Below are positions 25,641 to 55,255 of a DNA stretch of 64,000 nt, in pieces. The notes under the pieces are model-generated. The model saw nothing but the letters and a program-made list of their open reading frames with translations. It searched no databases and had not been told where the DNA came from. Numbering within the stretch: the stretch's first letter is position 1; each line of letters begins with the position of its first letter. The DNA is taken from NCBI RefSeq assembly GCF_014805685.1, contig NC_060886.1:11866608-11930607 (forward strand), written 5' to 3'. The DNA is from Silurus meridionalis (taxonomy: Eukaryota; Chordata; Actinopteri; Siluriformes; Siluridae). The translations under genes were made by a program, and so were the position numbers.

Positions 25641-27082
25641 GTCACAATTAAGTGACAATTCCAAGTACAATTCTTGGAAAGACCTTGTTGAAGCCACATT
25701 TCAACACCTTCAAAGTGATTTAGATCAACCTAGTATACCTACAGCTAAGGACTATGTGACAGCAGAACATCTCTTTTTTCATAACATTCAACAAGACAGT
25801 TTTCCAGAGGAATACGAACAACTAAACTCTGGTAAGCCCGTATCCACTACAAGTAGATTACTCACTTTAGCCCCAGAATTCGACAAAGCCAGTCAGCTTA
25901 TACAGGTAGGAGGACGCCTACAACGTGCCGAAGCCTTAGAACTCCAAACAGTTTACCCTATTTTCCTAGACCCTCATCATAGAGCCACCAAATTACTCAT
26001 ATAAGACTATGATAGTAAGCTGTGTTACCCAGGACCAGAATGAATATTTGCTGAAATGAGGAGGAGTGCCTGGATACTAAGAGGTCGTGAAGCAATTCGA
26101 AAATCCCAACATAACTGTATGGAATGTCGTAGGTGGAAGGCTAAACCTGAGAACCCTAAAATGGCTGATCTTCCTCCAGCACGCTTGAGACTTCACAAAC
26201 CACCCTTCTACAGTACAGGTATGGATTGTTTTGGACCTTTCCAAATCAAAATAGGCAGACGCCTGGAGAAAAGATGGGGAATAATCTTTAAGTGTCTTAC
26301 AACTCGATGCGTACACATTGAGTTTCTCACAGCTATAGACACGGACTCCTTCCTCATGGCTCTGAGGAGATTTGTAGCACGCAGAGGCACCCCCTCAGAA
26401 CTGATATTTGAACAAGGCACTAACTTTCAGAGTGGAGAGAGTTAAGAGATGCCTTAAAGAATTGCAGCCCGGAACTTCAACAGCATCTTGCCAAACAAAG
26501 GATTGAATTTCGGTTCAACCTGCCTAATGCACTTTGGTGGCAGCTGGGAAAGAGAGATCCGATCTCTTAAAAATGCCCTCCGTACAGTAGTAGGTGCACA
26601 AACAGTAACAGAAGATGTTCTTCAAACAGTACTTATCGAGATAGAGGGAATCCTTAATAGCATCCTCTAGGTTATGTCTCCTCCAATGCCAGACAGCTCT
26701 TTACTTTAAGTGATATACCCTGCCGATGAATCCATAGGACGACGTAGATGGAGACAAAGTCAAGTTCTCACTGATCATTTCTGGTCAAGCTTTGTGAGAC
26801 ACTACTTACCCAATCTCCAACTACGACATAAATGGCATGAAGAGAGAAGAGACTAAAACCTTTGCAGTTGGGTCTGTTGTTATGATTGTTGATCCCCAGT
26901 TACCACGAGCCCTTTGTTTGATCGGGAGAGTGTTAAGGACATTCCCTGGAGCAGATGGACAAGTAAGGTCTGCAGAGGTCAACGTTAAAGGTCAATTATA
27001 CACATGGCCAGTTACCCGTCTCATTAATCTACCAGAGATAGCGGATGAGGACGACACAAAGACACTACAGACAGCCTTTTAA
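25639..27082 (+). pseudogene. BEL/Pao integrase and DUF5641 remnant
   Basis: Frames 25639-26004, 26056-26445, 26488-26670 and 26837-27082 give an H2C2-like region (QHNCMECRRWKAKPENPKMA), the integrase core start (STGMDCFGPFQIKIGRR...CVHIEFLTAIDTDSFLMALR) and a C-terminal segment (VGSVVMIVDPQLPRALCLIG...VTRLINLP) typical of Pao DUF5641. Stops at 26004, 26443 and 26668 separate the pieces. Confidence 0.75.
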
Positions 27083-27126
27083 CTAAGATCTAGGAGCAAA
27101 TATGCTATGCATATTTGGGGCGGCAG

Positions 27127-27590
27127 TGTAAGAAAGGATTCCTATTAAGTTGTATTTCCACACTTCACCACTAGAGAAAGAAATACAGTTTACTAAGCAA
27201 TGGAAAGCTACCTATGACATCAAGAGTATAAAAGGCTAGAACACCAAGCAGCAGTCGTCATTGACCAGTGGCCATCCGACATCATGCAACCTGTCACTCA
27301 GCACTGACCATTCAGCAGTGGCCTTTCAGCATACATTCTGCATTACGCAACCTACCGAACAACAACTAACAGAAGACAGCAAGAATCACCTCATATACAA
27401 TCTATCCTATACCCAGTAAAGTTGAGTGTTCTGAATCCTGTACCGTGTTTTTACTGACACGCTGGGGCGAATACAATCCCCTGATCAGCGCACACCAGAT
27501 AGTGAAAATCCTTATATGGTCCTTCGAGCTAGAGAGGAAAACTTCCTAACATTGGGTCCTTCGAGCCGGATAGGAAAGACTTCCTAACAA
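27127..27590 (+). repeat. BEL/Pao 3' LTR
   Basis: Starts TGTAAGAAAGG immediately after a purine-rich tract (ttggggcggcag). It contains a TATA-like 'agtataaaaggc' (about 27224) and ends in 'ttcctaaca' after two copies of the 37-bp repeat. The 3' boundary is either 27551 or 27589, because the repeats repeat the putative end. Confidence 0.7.
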
Positions 27591-28430
27591 GTAACTTTCT
27601 ATAATTCATTTCTTACAGCAGTAATGGGGTTTAGAAATTATGTAATAAATAAATGTAGAAGCAATTCTTCTTCTGTGAATATATTTAAACTTGTACATCA
27701 TAAATGCCTTATATGCTGTTTTTTATATATAATAATATTACATTACATTTAGCATAACATTTATGTGCCAAAAGGCCAACTGTTACCATATCAACACACA
27801 ACACATGAGATCCATAGAGTAGTGTATAGACTTTGCCCTTTTGGCCTTTGCTCGTTCAATAATCAGTGTAAACTCATTAAACACTTAAATGATCAGAAAC
27901 ACCACTCAAAGATAAGTCACTGATGTAAAAACACAAAAAGCGATGCTATCTTTTTTTTTTTTTAAGTGAGAACATTGTGTGCTTTTGTATGTTTTGAAAA
28001 AATGCAATAGAATACAAAGACCCTCAAATTGAAATCCTTACACCTCTGGATAAACAGATTTCCCCCTTCAGTGAAAGCAAAAATCAATTTCTTTTCATTA
28101 AAATAAGACAAAGTTGGGAGTCTATAATGGTTACACATACATTACAGCCCAGTAACAAACCTTTCTTTGTATATCTTTGTATATATATTTTGGGAAGTTG
28201 GGAATCAGCACAGGGCCCAGCAGTGGCAACTAGGAATTTAGGAGATCCACTTATGTATTAAATGTAGTTGTTCATTTCAGCAACTACCAAAGACCAAGAG
28301 CACAAAAAGAAGCAGAGAATATTATTTAGATTAAAGATGATTAAAATGATTATTTAGGCTGCTGATCAAGTGTTTGTGGGTGTGTTATGGTGATGTTATA
28401 ATGAAACTCACCATGAGATGGCAGCAGGTG
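27591..28430. other. Spacer between BEL/Pao element and PARP4 promoter
   Basis: AT-rich, with no coding signal. A small SINE-like patch ('cagggcccagcagtggcaac', about 28213) is the only repeat-like piece noticed. Confidence 0.5.
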
Positions 28431-28433
28431 AAT

Positions 28434-28588
28434 GTGATTGGTTCTGCGGTTCAGGGGGCGTGGCGTAGGGGAATCCGGGAAGTCACTCCATGTTTAATAA
28501 CACCACTTTCTTCTTTCAGTTCCGTCTGCGTCTGAATAAATCTGTATTGCTTTACAATCTTTATTGGCTTATATTTACGAGTGCAAGG
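28434..28588 (+). promoter_or_regulatory. PARP4 promoter and probable 5' non-coding exon
   Basis: An inverted CCAAT box (gattgg, 28438) and a GC-box-like 'cagggggcgtggc' (about 28454) precede a stretch that ends at a good splice donor (GTGCAAG|GTAAGA, 28588). The first PARP4 coding exon has an acceptor 2 bp before its ATG (29014), so a 5' untranslated exon is required. This stretch is the best candidate. Confidence 0.5.
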
Positions 28589-29016
28589 TAAGACAGCTTT
28601 TCACTTCGAATACAAGCATACTTTTCACTTTGCTAGATATGCAGTACTTTAAAGTCTCCCTTTTTCATATATATATATATTAAATATCACTCTATTATAA
28701 AAGTAAGGTTTTTTCTGGATATTAGAGTTATTAAAGATCGAAATTGTTATGAACAACATGAATGCCACCATGTCAAGTCTTATTTATAGGCCCGCAAAAA
28801 GCGCACTGAAATTGGCCGCGTCCCAATCCGACACTTTCTTATGAACATACAGTAGCACACCTTTTTAGTGTAGTAGTGAGCGATTTCTTATGTAGCCTTG
28901 TCCTCATTTCATTTCCTGAGCTGCTTCTCAAACTACAGCATAGTGCAAAGCCACTGGTAAAAAAACAAACAACAACTCTGTATTTGATTTCTCTTTTCTG
29001 TGTCTTTCTTACAGTG

Positions 29017-47069
<18,053 letters not shown>

Positions 47070-47245
47070 AATCCACACTTCCACTAATTTTCTCGTTTTT
47101 TCTTTTTCTTGACATTATTTTAATTATGTTACATTTCTTATTAAACGAAATACTGTTAGTGCATGGATTGATCATTTTGGAGAGTATTGTACTTTTAAAT
47201 TAACAATGCGTTATAAATCGTTTTTAAGTAATCATATTAGTGGTA

Positions 47246-47251
47246 AATAAA
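47246..47251 (+). terminator. PARP4 polyadenylation signal
   Basis: AATAAA about 180 bp after the PARP4 stop codon, in an AT-rich stretch. Confidence 0.65.
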
Positions 47252-47259
47252 ATTCAACT

Positions 47260-50077
47260 TATTTCTGTGTGGGAACGACGTTTTGTTTTTGATCTTCTGG
47301 TTCTTCATCATCTGTTAATTTTGTTTCTTTTTTGTGTTTCTTATTACTAGTTATTGAACTGATGTATCCTGAGCATTGAGGTTGGATATTGATTGATATG
47401 AGTTTGGAATTTTAGCAAGTATTTTACCTGGTTCTGAATCTGCATTTAAATTGGTTGTGACAAAGTTTTATGGAAACAGTTTTTCTCCTCTGTGATTCTC
47501 TCCATTCCACACATTTGGATCATCTGTTATGCTATAACAATACATACATACATACATACATACATGTTAATTGTAAAATTATAGCTGAAATGATGCACTT
47601 TAAAATGTCATCAATGTAATGTAATACAGAGCAAATAGTAAACTTGTCTATTTTCTGCCTTGTCTTGCATATGAAACTGTTATTAAGATTTATATTGTGG
47701 ATGTATGTACCTGTCAGCCAGGACAATGACGACCTCACAGCCTTAAAGGTGAGCTCATTGTCCTTGGCTGCTTCCAAGTCGTAAAGAACACGCACTTTTG
47801 GTGTTTCTTTAATTATACTGGTATTAAAAGGTCAGCTGCCAAACAAAGTGGTGGGGTTTCTGCTTGTTGCTTCTGCTCCTGCAAGGATAGCTCACTGAGT
47901 GCACAGAACCAGAAAAAAGGGACTGTAGCATTTTATTTTTTTCATTTGTAATATCAAGAATATTAGAATGCATAACAGTACTGTGTAACTTTAACAAAAT
48001 GTTGTATGTATCGGTAAAATATGTGAGTATATGTCTTTTTATTTAAAGTACATATTTATTTTGATAATCAGGTAAAACAAATATAATATATAAACTATAT
48101 ACTCAGAAAAAAGAAACAAAAAAAAAAGAAAACACTATTAAGAGAGTTTCAAGGCTCTGGAAAAACATGCCACACAATGCACAAGCCAACTTTATCCTAT
48201 ATGAAATATTTGCATGTGTACCAGTGGGGAAAAAAATGTGTGAACCTTTGGCAACATGTGAAGGTGGATTTCATAATGCCTTGAAATTCCATGTAAGCTG
48301 AAGTAAACATGATAATGTGAAAAGTCTGAGTGAAAGTTATTACAGACATAATCTGAAAAAGTAATTGGATTATTTGCAGTGAAATAAAGACAAGGAAATA
48401 AAATACACCAAACATGACATGATAGACCAGGCGTTAGGAACCAGGAGTAAAACGGTGTCGTTTATTGGTTTTAAATATGCAAACACAAGAGATTATAAAA
48501 TGAGACTGCAGGAAATGGCAAACTTAACTGAGTGCTTCACCCGAAGTGTAGCCAGTGAGTGAAGGGAAAGAGGGGCCTTATAAAGGGGACGGGAGAATGG
48601 AGGACAGGTGTAGGTGATTAGTTGGAGGGAGAGGCTGAGCGAGAGTGTTGAGTGTTAAAGGGAAGTGTGACTGGTGGCTCTCTGACACACTCACTGATAC
48701 ATGTTGAATTTAATGTAATGATTTGGATGAAAGAAGCCTTGAGCACAATACAGGTAGCCACCAAAATATTGTATTTTTGAATGCGCATTAAGAAATAATA
48801 TTGCTAATGATAATTTTGTGAAGATCTGAAAGAAAAGAGAGGCCAGTTGTACATTGGGTGGTTTAATATTTATTATTGCACATAAACATAATTGTACATC
48901 ATTTTGTTATGCAGATCTTTAAATAATCCTCTCAGAACTAAGTGTGTAGTTTGTCTGCTTGTTAATGTAGGATTTGAGCTTTTCTCAGGTATTAATGTGT
49001 TAGAAATGCAGTCACTGCAGTGTACTTGTTTAGTTACAGTAATGTCTCCTTGTGTAACAGAAGCCACTTTATATACTGTATAGTAAGAAGATGACCTTGG
49101 ATAAAAGCACAAAAACATTCTGTGGCTCAGAAGAAATAAAGTTATATGCTAATACATTTGGCTTAGGCTGCCAAAACACACACACTGCATAGTGTCATAG
49201 ATCTTAAAAAAAAAAACGTTGAATAATAACAAACACAGAAAGTGCAAAAATGAAAATCTTTTCCAACCATAAAAACCTTCTGTAGTTACTTACGTTTTAG
49301 TGTTCGTATTTATAGAACCTAAATCTTAAACAGCCTGCAGATGCAGAAATCCTTGTAACCAGATAACACTAACAAACAATGGATTTGTTTTTCCCCAAAG
49401 TTTAACAAAACGTATCTGCTCAAAAATGCCAGTCATATCTTTAATGAGGGCATGGGTTCAGAAAGGAACAAATGTGTAACAGATGTAGGAATAAAGAAAA
49501 ACTTTTAAACCCATAAATATTGTAAAGCACCTGTAGACATATCATCTCAAACATCTCACATGGTAAAGCAACATGCCATTTGATAGAAAATCAATTAAAT
49601 CCATATTACTTTTAAACTTGGCAGCACCTGAAAAACTTAAACAACTAAACTGTCACTATGTAATGTATGCGAGGGCGTGTCTGATACTGCATATCTTATT
49701 TAAATATTTGTATTTCATTTAAAATAAGAAAATAACAAGATAAAAATGAACTGAAAAATACCGCATTTGGCAGATGCTCTGTAAGTCCTGAGAAACTTAC
49801 AGATACACACAACTGAGCAGTTTAGTGTTAAGAGCTTTGCTTAAGGGCCCAGAAGTGGCAGCTTGGTGGTGCTGGAATTTGAACTGATCTTCTGATCAGA
49901 AGTCCAACACATTAACCACTAAGCTGCCACTCCGAGTCCAAACTTATTTGGAACAATTATTAAGCCATGCTTGTTAGTTGCAGGTTCTGTTCACTGGAGT
50001 GATATGGCTTGTGCTTGTTTATCGCTATTAACAGATCATAATTAGAGTTAATGTGGGCAATTGGTCGAAAAAACACC
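47260..50077. other. Intergenic spacer, no gene seen
   Basis: AT-rich with a short TACA microsatellite (47542-47566). A block at 48420-48690 ('ttataaaggggacgggagaa', 'gacaggtgtaggtgattag') looks like a dispersed repeat or LTR fragment but has no partner in the window. No splice-consistent open frame was found. Confidence 0.5.
49752..49936 (-). mobile_element. tRNA-derived SINE
   Basis: On the minus strand it begins 'agtggcagcttagtggttaa' (A-box-like) followed by 'cagttcaaattccagcacc' (B-box-like, the tRNA head). A 'gggcccttaagcaaagctct' body follows. This is a typical fish tRNA-headed SINE layout. Confidence 0.7.
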
Positions 50078-51676
50078 TTATGAATAGATCTGGACTCCTA
50101 GCAGATGGAACGCTGGGTCTGATATTGTCCTCCACATGTCCTCCTCTGTCTCTGTTAGTGGATGATAGTAAAAGTGTCCCTCTTCCTGTCCGTTGTTCAG
50201 ACTGTGAATGCAGCGTAATGCACTCTCACTAAGAAGCTTTGCTTTTTTCATGGCCTGCTCGTGCAGCTTCTCCTCCAGCATGGCTGTCGTCTCCTGCTCC
50301 ACAAACGCCTCAAACACCGACTTGTAGTAGGGCTTCGACTTGCTCGTGAAAGAGGCGCTTAGCACCAGCAGGATGGACAGTCCCAGGATGATGAGCAAAG
50401 CAATAATCTGGAGCACAACGATAGAGGAAATCATCTTTTACTATGAGTGATGCTTTTATACGTCCTGAATGACATGTTTTTAGAAGTCTTGGTGTGCAGA
50501 GCTGATAAAGTTCTGTTACACAATCATGAGGAAAAGAAACACCAAAATCAATTATATATTCAAAAGGGGCTAAATGAATTGTGATCTCAACCAGCTTCCA
50601 TCAACAAATAACCTGCACACAAATAAAATATTAGAGATTTTAATATGAAGTCAGCGGAAAAAATAAGACAATGTTTAGAAAATAATTACCCTTCATAATT
50701 CCACAGTAATTCACAGACTACTTGTGAAAACCTCAAAATTGTTTAACCATCAAGAAGTGTGACCTCTGGCTCACCATTCCCTTTCTGAATATATTTCAGA
50801 ATATATAAAAAGTATTTTGTTTCTAGGACGATCCCAGTTGTTATTGTGATTCATTTATTTACTTATTTTATATCAAAATGCAGAAATGAAGGGGGTGCAC
50901 TTTCTTTTCCCCCATAAGTTTGTGATGTATAGTAAAGCTGCATGATGAGAATAAAATAGCAAATTCTAATTGGGACCAAAATACTGTATTTATATACTCT
51001 ATATGAATATTTACATATTAAAAGAAGCAGATGACCCACTGATGTGTGACAGTTAATTGTGGTCCAATTAGTTTGATGACTTGTAGAACAACTCGTCATG
51101 TGACCGTGGCATTATAGAACAATGTAAATAAAACCTTTCACACTACTAAATGTTTAATAACCATGAAAAATAGTATTAGAGGATTTTTGTATGTGGCAGG
51201 CTTCTGCAATTAACGTATTCTTCCACAACATTGTGATAACGAGCAATAAGATGATATAGAACACTGATTCTGAATATGGGGTCCATAAACAATAGATCAT
51301 TTATCCATTCATCCATTTTCTATAACGCTGATCCTAAACATATCATATTCATTATTTCTGAACTGAATCATCTAAAGAGAGACTTTAACTTGTCGCATTT
51401 ACAGTGAAATACTTTCTTCGCATATCCCAGCGATGTTAGGAAGCTGGGGTCAGAATGAAGGATCAGCAATGATACAGCGCCCCTGGAGCACAGAAGGTTA
51501 AGGGCCTTGCTCAAGGGTCCAAGAGGTGCAGCTTGGCAATACTGGGGTTTGAACCTCTGACCTTCCAATCAGTAATCCAGAGCCGTAACCACTGAACTCC
51601 CACTTCCTATTAAATCTTAATAAGTGTAATTAAATGCTGAAAAAATAATAAGAACAATAATGCTCTATGGCTATGT

Positions 51677-51707
<31 letters not shown>

Positions 51708-52275
51708 ATATTTAGGAAGAATTTCTCTGACAGTTAAAGAGAATACTGAGGTTACCCACCCGAGACTCACTGCTGTATTTCCTAAGAGTTTCTGCTTCTT
51801 CAGGAGTTGGGAAATCCTTGCAGGCCAGCTGGTGTTGTCCGCTCCCATTGGCGGCCACAGTGCGGATACAGACGTACCAGTCACCGTCAAGTAGCGCGGC
51901 CACGACCCACAGAGCCGAGGCGCAGAAAACCCTCAGCAGATAATCCCCAATGAGCGCGCAGCAGTGGCGCACGTCTGCACCACACCGGATCGGCCTGCAG
52001 CAGCAGCATCTGCCCTCTGCACGCGCACAACATCTGCACACGTAGCACTGGCACAGTCTGAGCAGCTGCGTGTCCACCAGGCTCAGGGTGAACATCAGGA
52101 TGCCTACAGGAAGCAGCAAGTACAGCCAGCAGTGCATTAAGGTTTCCTCCGGACTCGCGCATGGACACGTGAATAAATACTTAAAAAACACAACAGTAAC
52201 TAGGACAGTGAGTGCTGTCTTCACTGGCAACTTTCTCACTGGGTCTAAACTCGGGAATGGCGAATACCGAGCCAT
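50078..52275 (-). CDS. Calcium homeostasis modulator (CALHM/FAM26) channel protein, two exons
   Basis: CALHM proteins form large-pore plasma-membrane channels for ions or ATP. Exon 1 is 52275 down to 51760 and exon 2 is 50407 down to 50078, joined in phase 0 across a 1.35-kb intron (donor CGG|GTGGGT, acceptor CTCCAG). Predicted length is 281 residues, slightly shorter than the usual 310-345. Four membrane helices are visible: about 20-36, 50-67, 109-129 and 173-191 (IIALLIILGLSILLVLSAS). The family cysteines of the extracellular loops are present: C37/C39 (TCPCAS) and, in loop 2, C136 (WYVC) with the later LACKDF. The short cytosolic tail after helix 4 is helical and acidic/basic (VEQETTAMLEEKLHEQAMKK). 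The loop between helices 2 and 3 has 12 cysteines. Which CALHM paralogue this is cannot be settled; the two-exon structure and tail suggest the CALHM4/5/6 group. Confidence 0.88.
51405..51604 (-). mobile_element. tRNA-derived SINE in the CALHM intron
   Basis: Plus-strand text 'gggtttgaacctctgacctt' is an inverted B box, and 'ccgtaaccactgaactccca' an inverted A-box region. The body 'agggccttgctcaagggtcc' matches the SINE at 49.75 kb. Orientation is therefore minus, the same as the host gene. Confidence 0.7.
51676..51708. repeat. (CAA)n microsatellite
   Basis: About 11 copies of CAA, 52 bp beyond the CALHM exon 1 donor in the intron. Confidence 0.9.
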
Positions 52276-52279
52276 GATT

Positions 52280-53006
52280 GATTTATAGAATCAGTAATGT
52301 ACAAGCTATAAGCAACTGTTGTTTTAATTGTGACGGTCTAAACACAAATCTAGTGCAGGGTTGCCAAATCCTCATATCACACCCATTTGCTCTGTTCTTT
52401 AAGTCCGACATTATTAGTCTTTTTCAGATTTGCCTGCGTTATTCATTTACACGATTTATTCGCATTAAGGTCGTTTTTTATTTCAGTAACATCACAGAAT
52501 TTACTGTTATACACCCGAATGAAACTGTTTCCTGACGTCTTAGGCTCCTGTCAATACACTAGAAAGAAGGCAGAAAGGATTTAATTAACTTGTTTAATCA
52601 GTGTAGTGTTTATTCTTAAATACCTAGTCTTGCTTTGTTTAAATGTGGATATATTTGATAAAATGAATAGGATAAACGCCAAATGATGGATAGATTCCCG
52701 GAATAAACGATTGACGCAGTAAAAACAAGGACCTGGCAACACAATGAGAGGAAAAGGATGGACTCAGATTGAGAGCTTGTGCGTTTCATTTCCGCCCCGA
52801 TGGCTTGATCTTATTTAGTGCCCTGCACTCTGCTCTCTATGTGCACTATGTCTACTACTGTCAGCTGCTCTACGCTGTTTAGGACACAGCCGTGTTCCAT
52901 TCTGGAGAACTGTACATTACCTTTGAACACCTTTATTACTTATTGGTTACTTATTTACAGCTTAATGACAAAATTTTATGTATGTGTGTATGTATGTGTG
53001 TATGTA

Positions 53007-53077
<71 letters not shown>

Positions 53078-54180
53078 AATATATAATAATTTAATTAATT
53101 AATTAATAAAAAGTAACCAATAAGTAATAAAGGTGTTCATTACTGTACATTAATTACCTTTGTTCAATGGGAATATAATAAAGCACCAAAGAATTAAAAA
53201 CTTTATTTTCTTTTAAGGCATTATATGCATACAGTCGTGTGAACAAAAAAGTATACACTCTTTAAACAATATGTTTTTACGTATCAAAATGTAATTAAAA
53301 CTCATCATCATCTGGTCCTTATCAGGTCAATGTTTTAAAAAATTAACCCAACCTGAAAAAGCCATTTGTGAAAAATTTATTACACCTCATGAATCAATAG
53401 CTTGTAGTATGTTCTTCATGTCCCTACACTGTGACTCACATTTCTTTACAATGTTGCTACATTCAGTGAGGTTTGTGGGTATTTGTTTATGCACAGATAC
53501 TGTTCTGTTTTTTAACTATTCTGTTGTATATTTGCTGTGTGATTGTGATCATTGCTGTTAGACACATGGCCTCACATTTGAAATACTTTGGAATGTTTAA
53601 AAGTTCATGGTCAACCCATATATATCATATATAATGAGGAATAATCGTCACTGTAGAACAAACATTTGAAAATGGCCTTATAACCCTTTCCAGATTGATA
53701 AAAGGTACTCAGTGTTGCTCAGAATAAATCAACAAAATAGAGCAATTTGAGTCAAATATAAAATGTGCAAGTCAAATATGATATCTATTTTTATGTCACG
53801 TAGACTCAAGTGATAATCGCTACTGTAATGCAGCATTGAATTGACTGATGTTTGGTAAAGGCTATTGACACAGTTTGGTAACAAGTTTTCACAAGTAAAC
53901 AAGTTCATGTTTTAAGAGTAAATAGTGTCTTGTTCTCTTTTTTGTTTCGACCCACAACTAATTGTTAAAGGATATCTTAAACCATGTCTGCCGTATGTTT
54001 ATATTTGCCCATGCATCTGTCATCAACATTCTGCTTACATAGAAATAATTTGTTTATAATAGGTATCTGTATTATTGTTAACAGTATGAAACGTTTTATG
54101 TCACATGTTTTGTATCAATATCATTAAAGAATATTATATATATATATATATATAACTGATTGGAGATTTATCTCACAAAC
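52280..54180. other. Intergenic spacer with inverted repeat and AT array
   Basis: No coding signal. It contains a perfect 29-bp inverted repeat around a TA microsatellite (52924-53139). The rest is AT-rich and unremarkable. Confidence 0.55.
52924..53139. repeat. 29-bp perfect inverted repeat flanking a (TA)n microsatellite
   Basis: Arms 52924-52952 and 53111-53139 are exact reverse complements. The 158-bp spacer holds a GTAT/TATG run and about 70 bp of TA (53006-53077). Confidence 0.85.
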
Positions 54181-54185
54181 ACTGA

Positions 54186-54884
54186 GTCTAATACAGTCTA
54201 ATGTACAGTCTAACCTAATACAGTCTGCTGTACAGTCTAACCTAATATTGTCTAATGTACAGTCTAACCTAATATTGTCTAATGTACAGTCTAACCTAAT
54301 ACAGTCTAATGTACATTCTAACATAATACTGTCTAATGTACAGTCTAACCTAATACAGTTAATTGTACAGTCTAACCTAATATTGTCTAATCTACAGTCT
54401 AAACTAATACAGTCTAATGTACAGTCTAACCTAATGCAGTCTAAAGTACATTCTAACATAATACTGTCTAATGTACAGTCTAACCTAATACTGTCTGATG
54501 TACAGTCTAACCTAATATTGTCTAATGTACAGTCTAACCTAATACAGTCTAATGTACATTCTAACATAATACTGTCTAATGTACAGTCTAACCTAATACA
54601 GTCTAATGTACAGTCTAACCTAATACAGTCTAATGTACAGTCTAACATAATATAGTCTAATGTACAGTCTAACCTAATGCAGTCTAATGTACAGTCTAAC
54701 CTAATATTATCTAATGTACAGTCTAACCTAATATTGTCTAATGTACAGTCTAACCTAATGCAGTCTAATGTACAGTCTAACTTAATACAGTCTGATGTAC
54801 AGTCTAACCTAATACTGTCTAATGTACAGTCTAACATAATACTGTCTAATGTACAGTCTAACCTAATACAGTCTAATGTACTCT
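54186..54884. repeat. 27-bp minisatellite, about 26 copies
   Basis: The unit is approximately cagtctaatgta plus cagtctaacctaata, itself two related half-units. A variant with 'cattctaacataat' recurs at 54314, 54449 and 54557, spaced by exact multiples of 27. Because 27 is divisible by three, several frames stay open on both strands: Leu-Asp-Cys-Thr-Leu-Asp repeats on the minus strand, Val-Gln-Ser-Asn-Leu repeats on the plus. The array ends about 370 bp before the VTCN1 start codon. Confidence 0.95.
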
Positions 54885-55127
54885 TAATGTGATTGACTTT
54901 AAGGGAAGTCTCTTTTCTGTTTGTTTAGTGTGATGATGAACATATACATGTGTTTAGCAGGACTATGTTAAACAACATGGACGTGCCAGGATTAAGCAGA
55001 ATTAATGCTGTGTGTTTAAAAAAACACCTTACATCAGGCTTCAGTTATTTCACCTGAGCCTTATCAGGCAAGTCTACGCCTCTAGATGCCAATATTGACA
55101 GAAGGTGCTGCTCCCATGCTTCAGGGT

Positions 55128-55150
55128 GGAATTCAATATAAAGCAGACAG
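55128..55150 (+). promoter_or_regulatory. TATA-like element upstream of VTCN1
   Basis: 'ttcaatataaagcagac' lies about 115 bp before the VTCN1 ATG at 55256, a sensible distance for a TATA box and short 5' UTR. This is a motif-only call. Confidence 0.4.
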
Positions 55151-55255
55151 ACCCAAGTGGACCCTTGCTGGTGTATATTTCTTCCTCATGTTATTGTCAA
55201 AAAACGGGTTGCTTTATGAGCGCTGAGGGAGATAATCAGCACCGATGACTTCAGT

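Larger units (their letters stand above)
22885..27590 (+). mobile_element. Degenerate BEL/Pao LTR retrotransposon lacking reverse transcriptase
   Basis: Order: truncated 5' LTR, gag-like frame (23250-24230), zinc knuckles (LCPYCHSTEH near 24390 and CRLCSGKH near 24528), A17-type protease region with the NDGSERTMLLP active-site motif near 24730, start of the RT region (25206-25505), then a jump to post-RNase H sequence (NRWNQGSPFLLQ, about 25530). An integrase segment (26056-26670) and a C-terminal DUF5641-like domain (26837-27082) follow, then a purine-rich tract and the 3' LTR from 27127. Several stops break the frames. The RT and RNase H cores are absent: about 4.7 kb remains of an element that is usually 6-9 kb. 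It is not autonomous and looks dead. Confidence 0.85.

Noticed and set aside
54124..54837. A 237-residue minus-strand open frame with repeated LDCTLD units
   Set aside because: It is produced by a 27-bp minisatellite whose unit is divisible by three; the opposite strand is open too. No start context, no domain.
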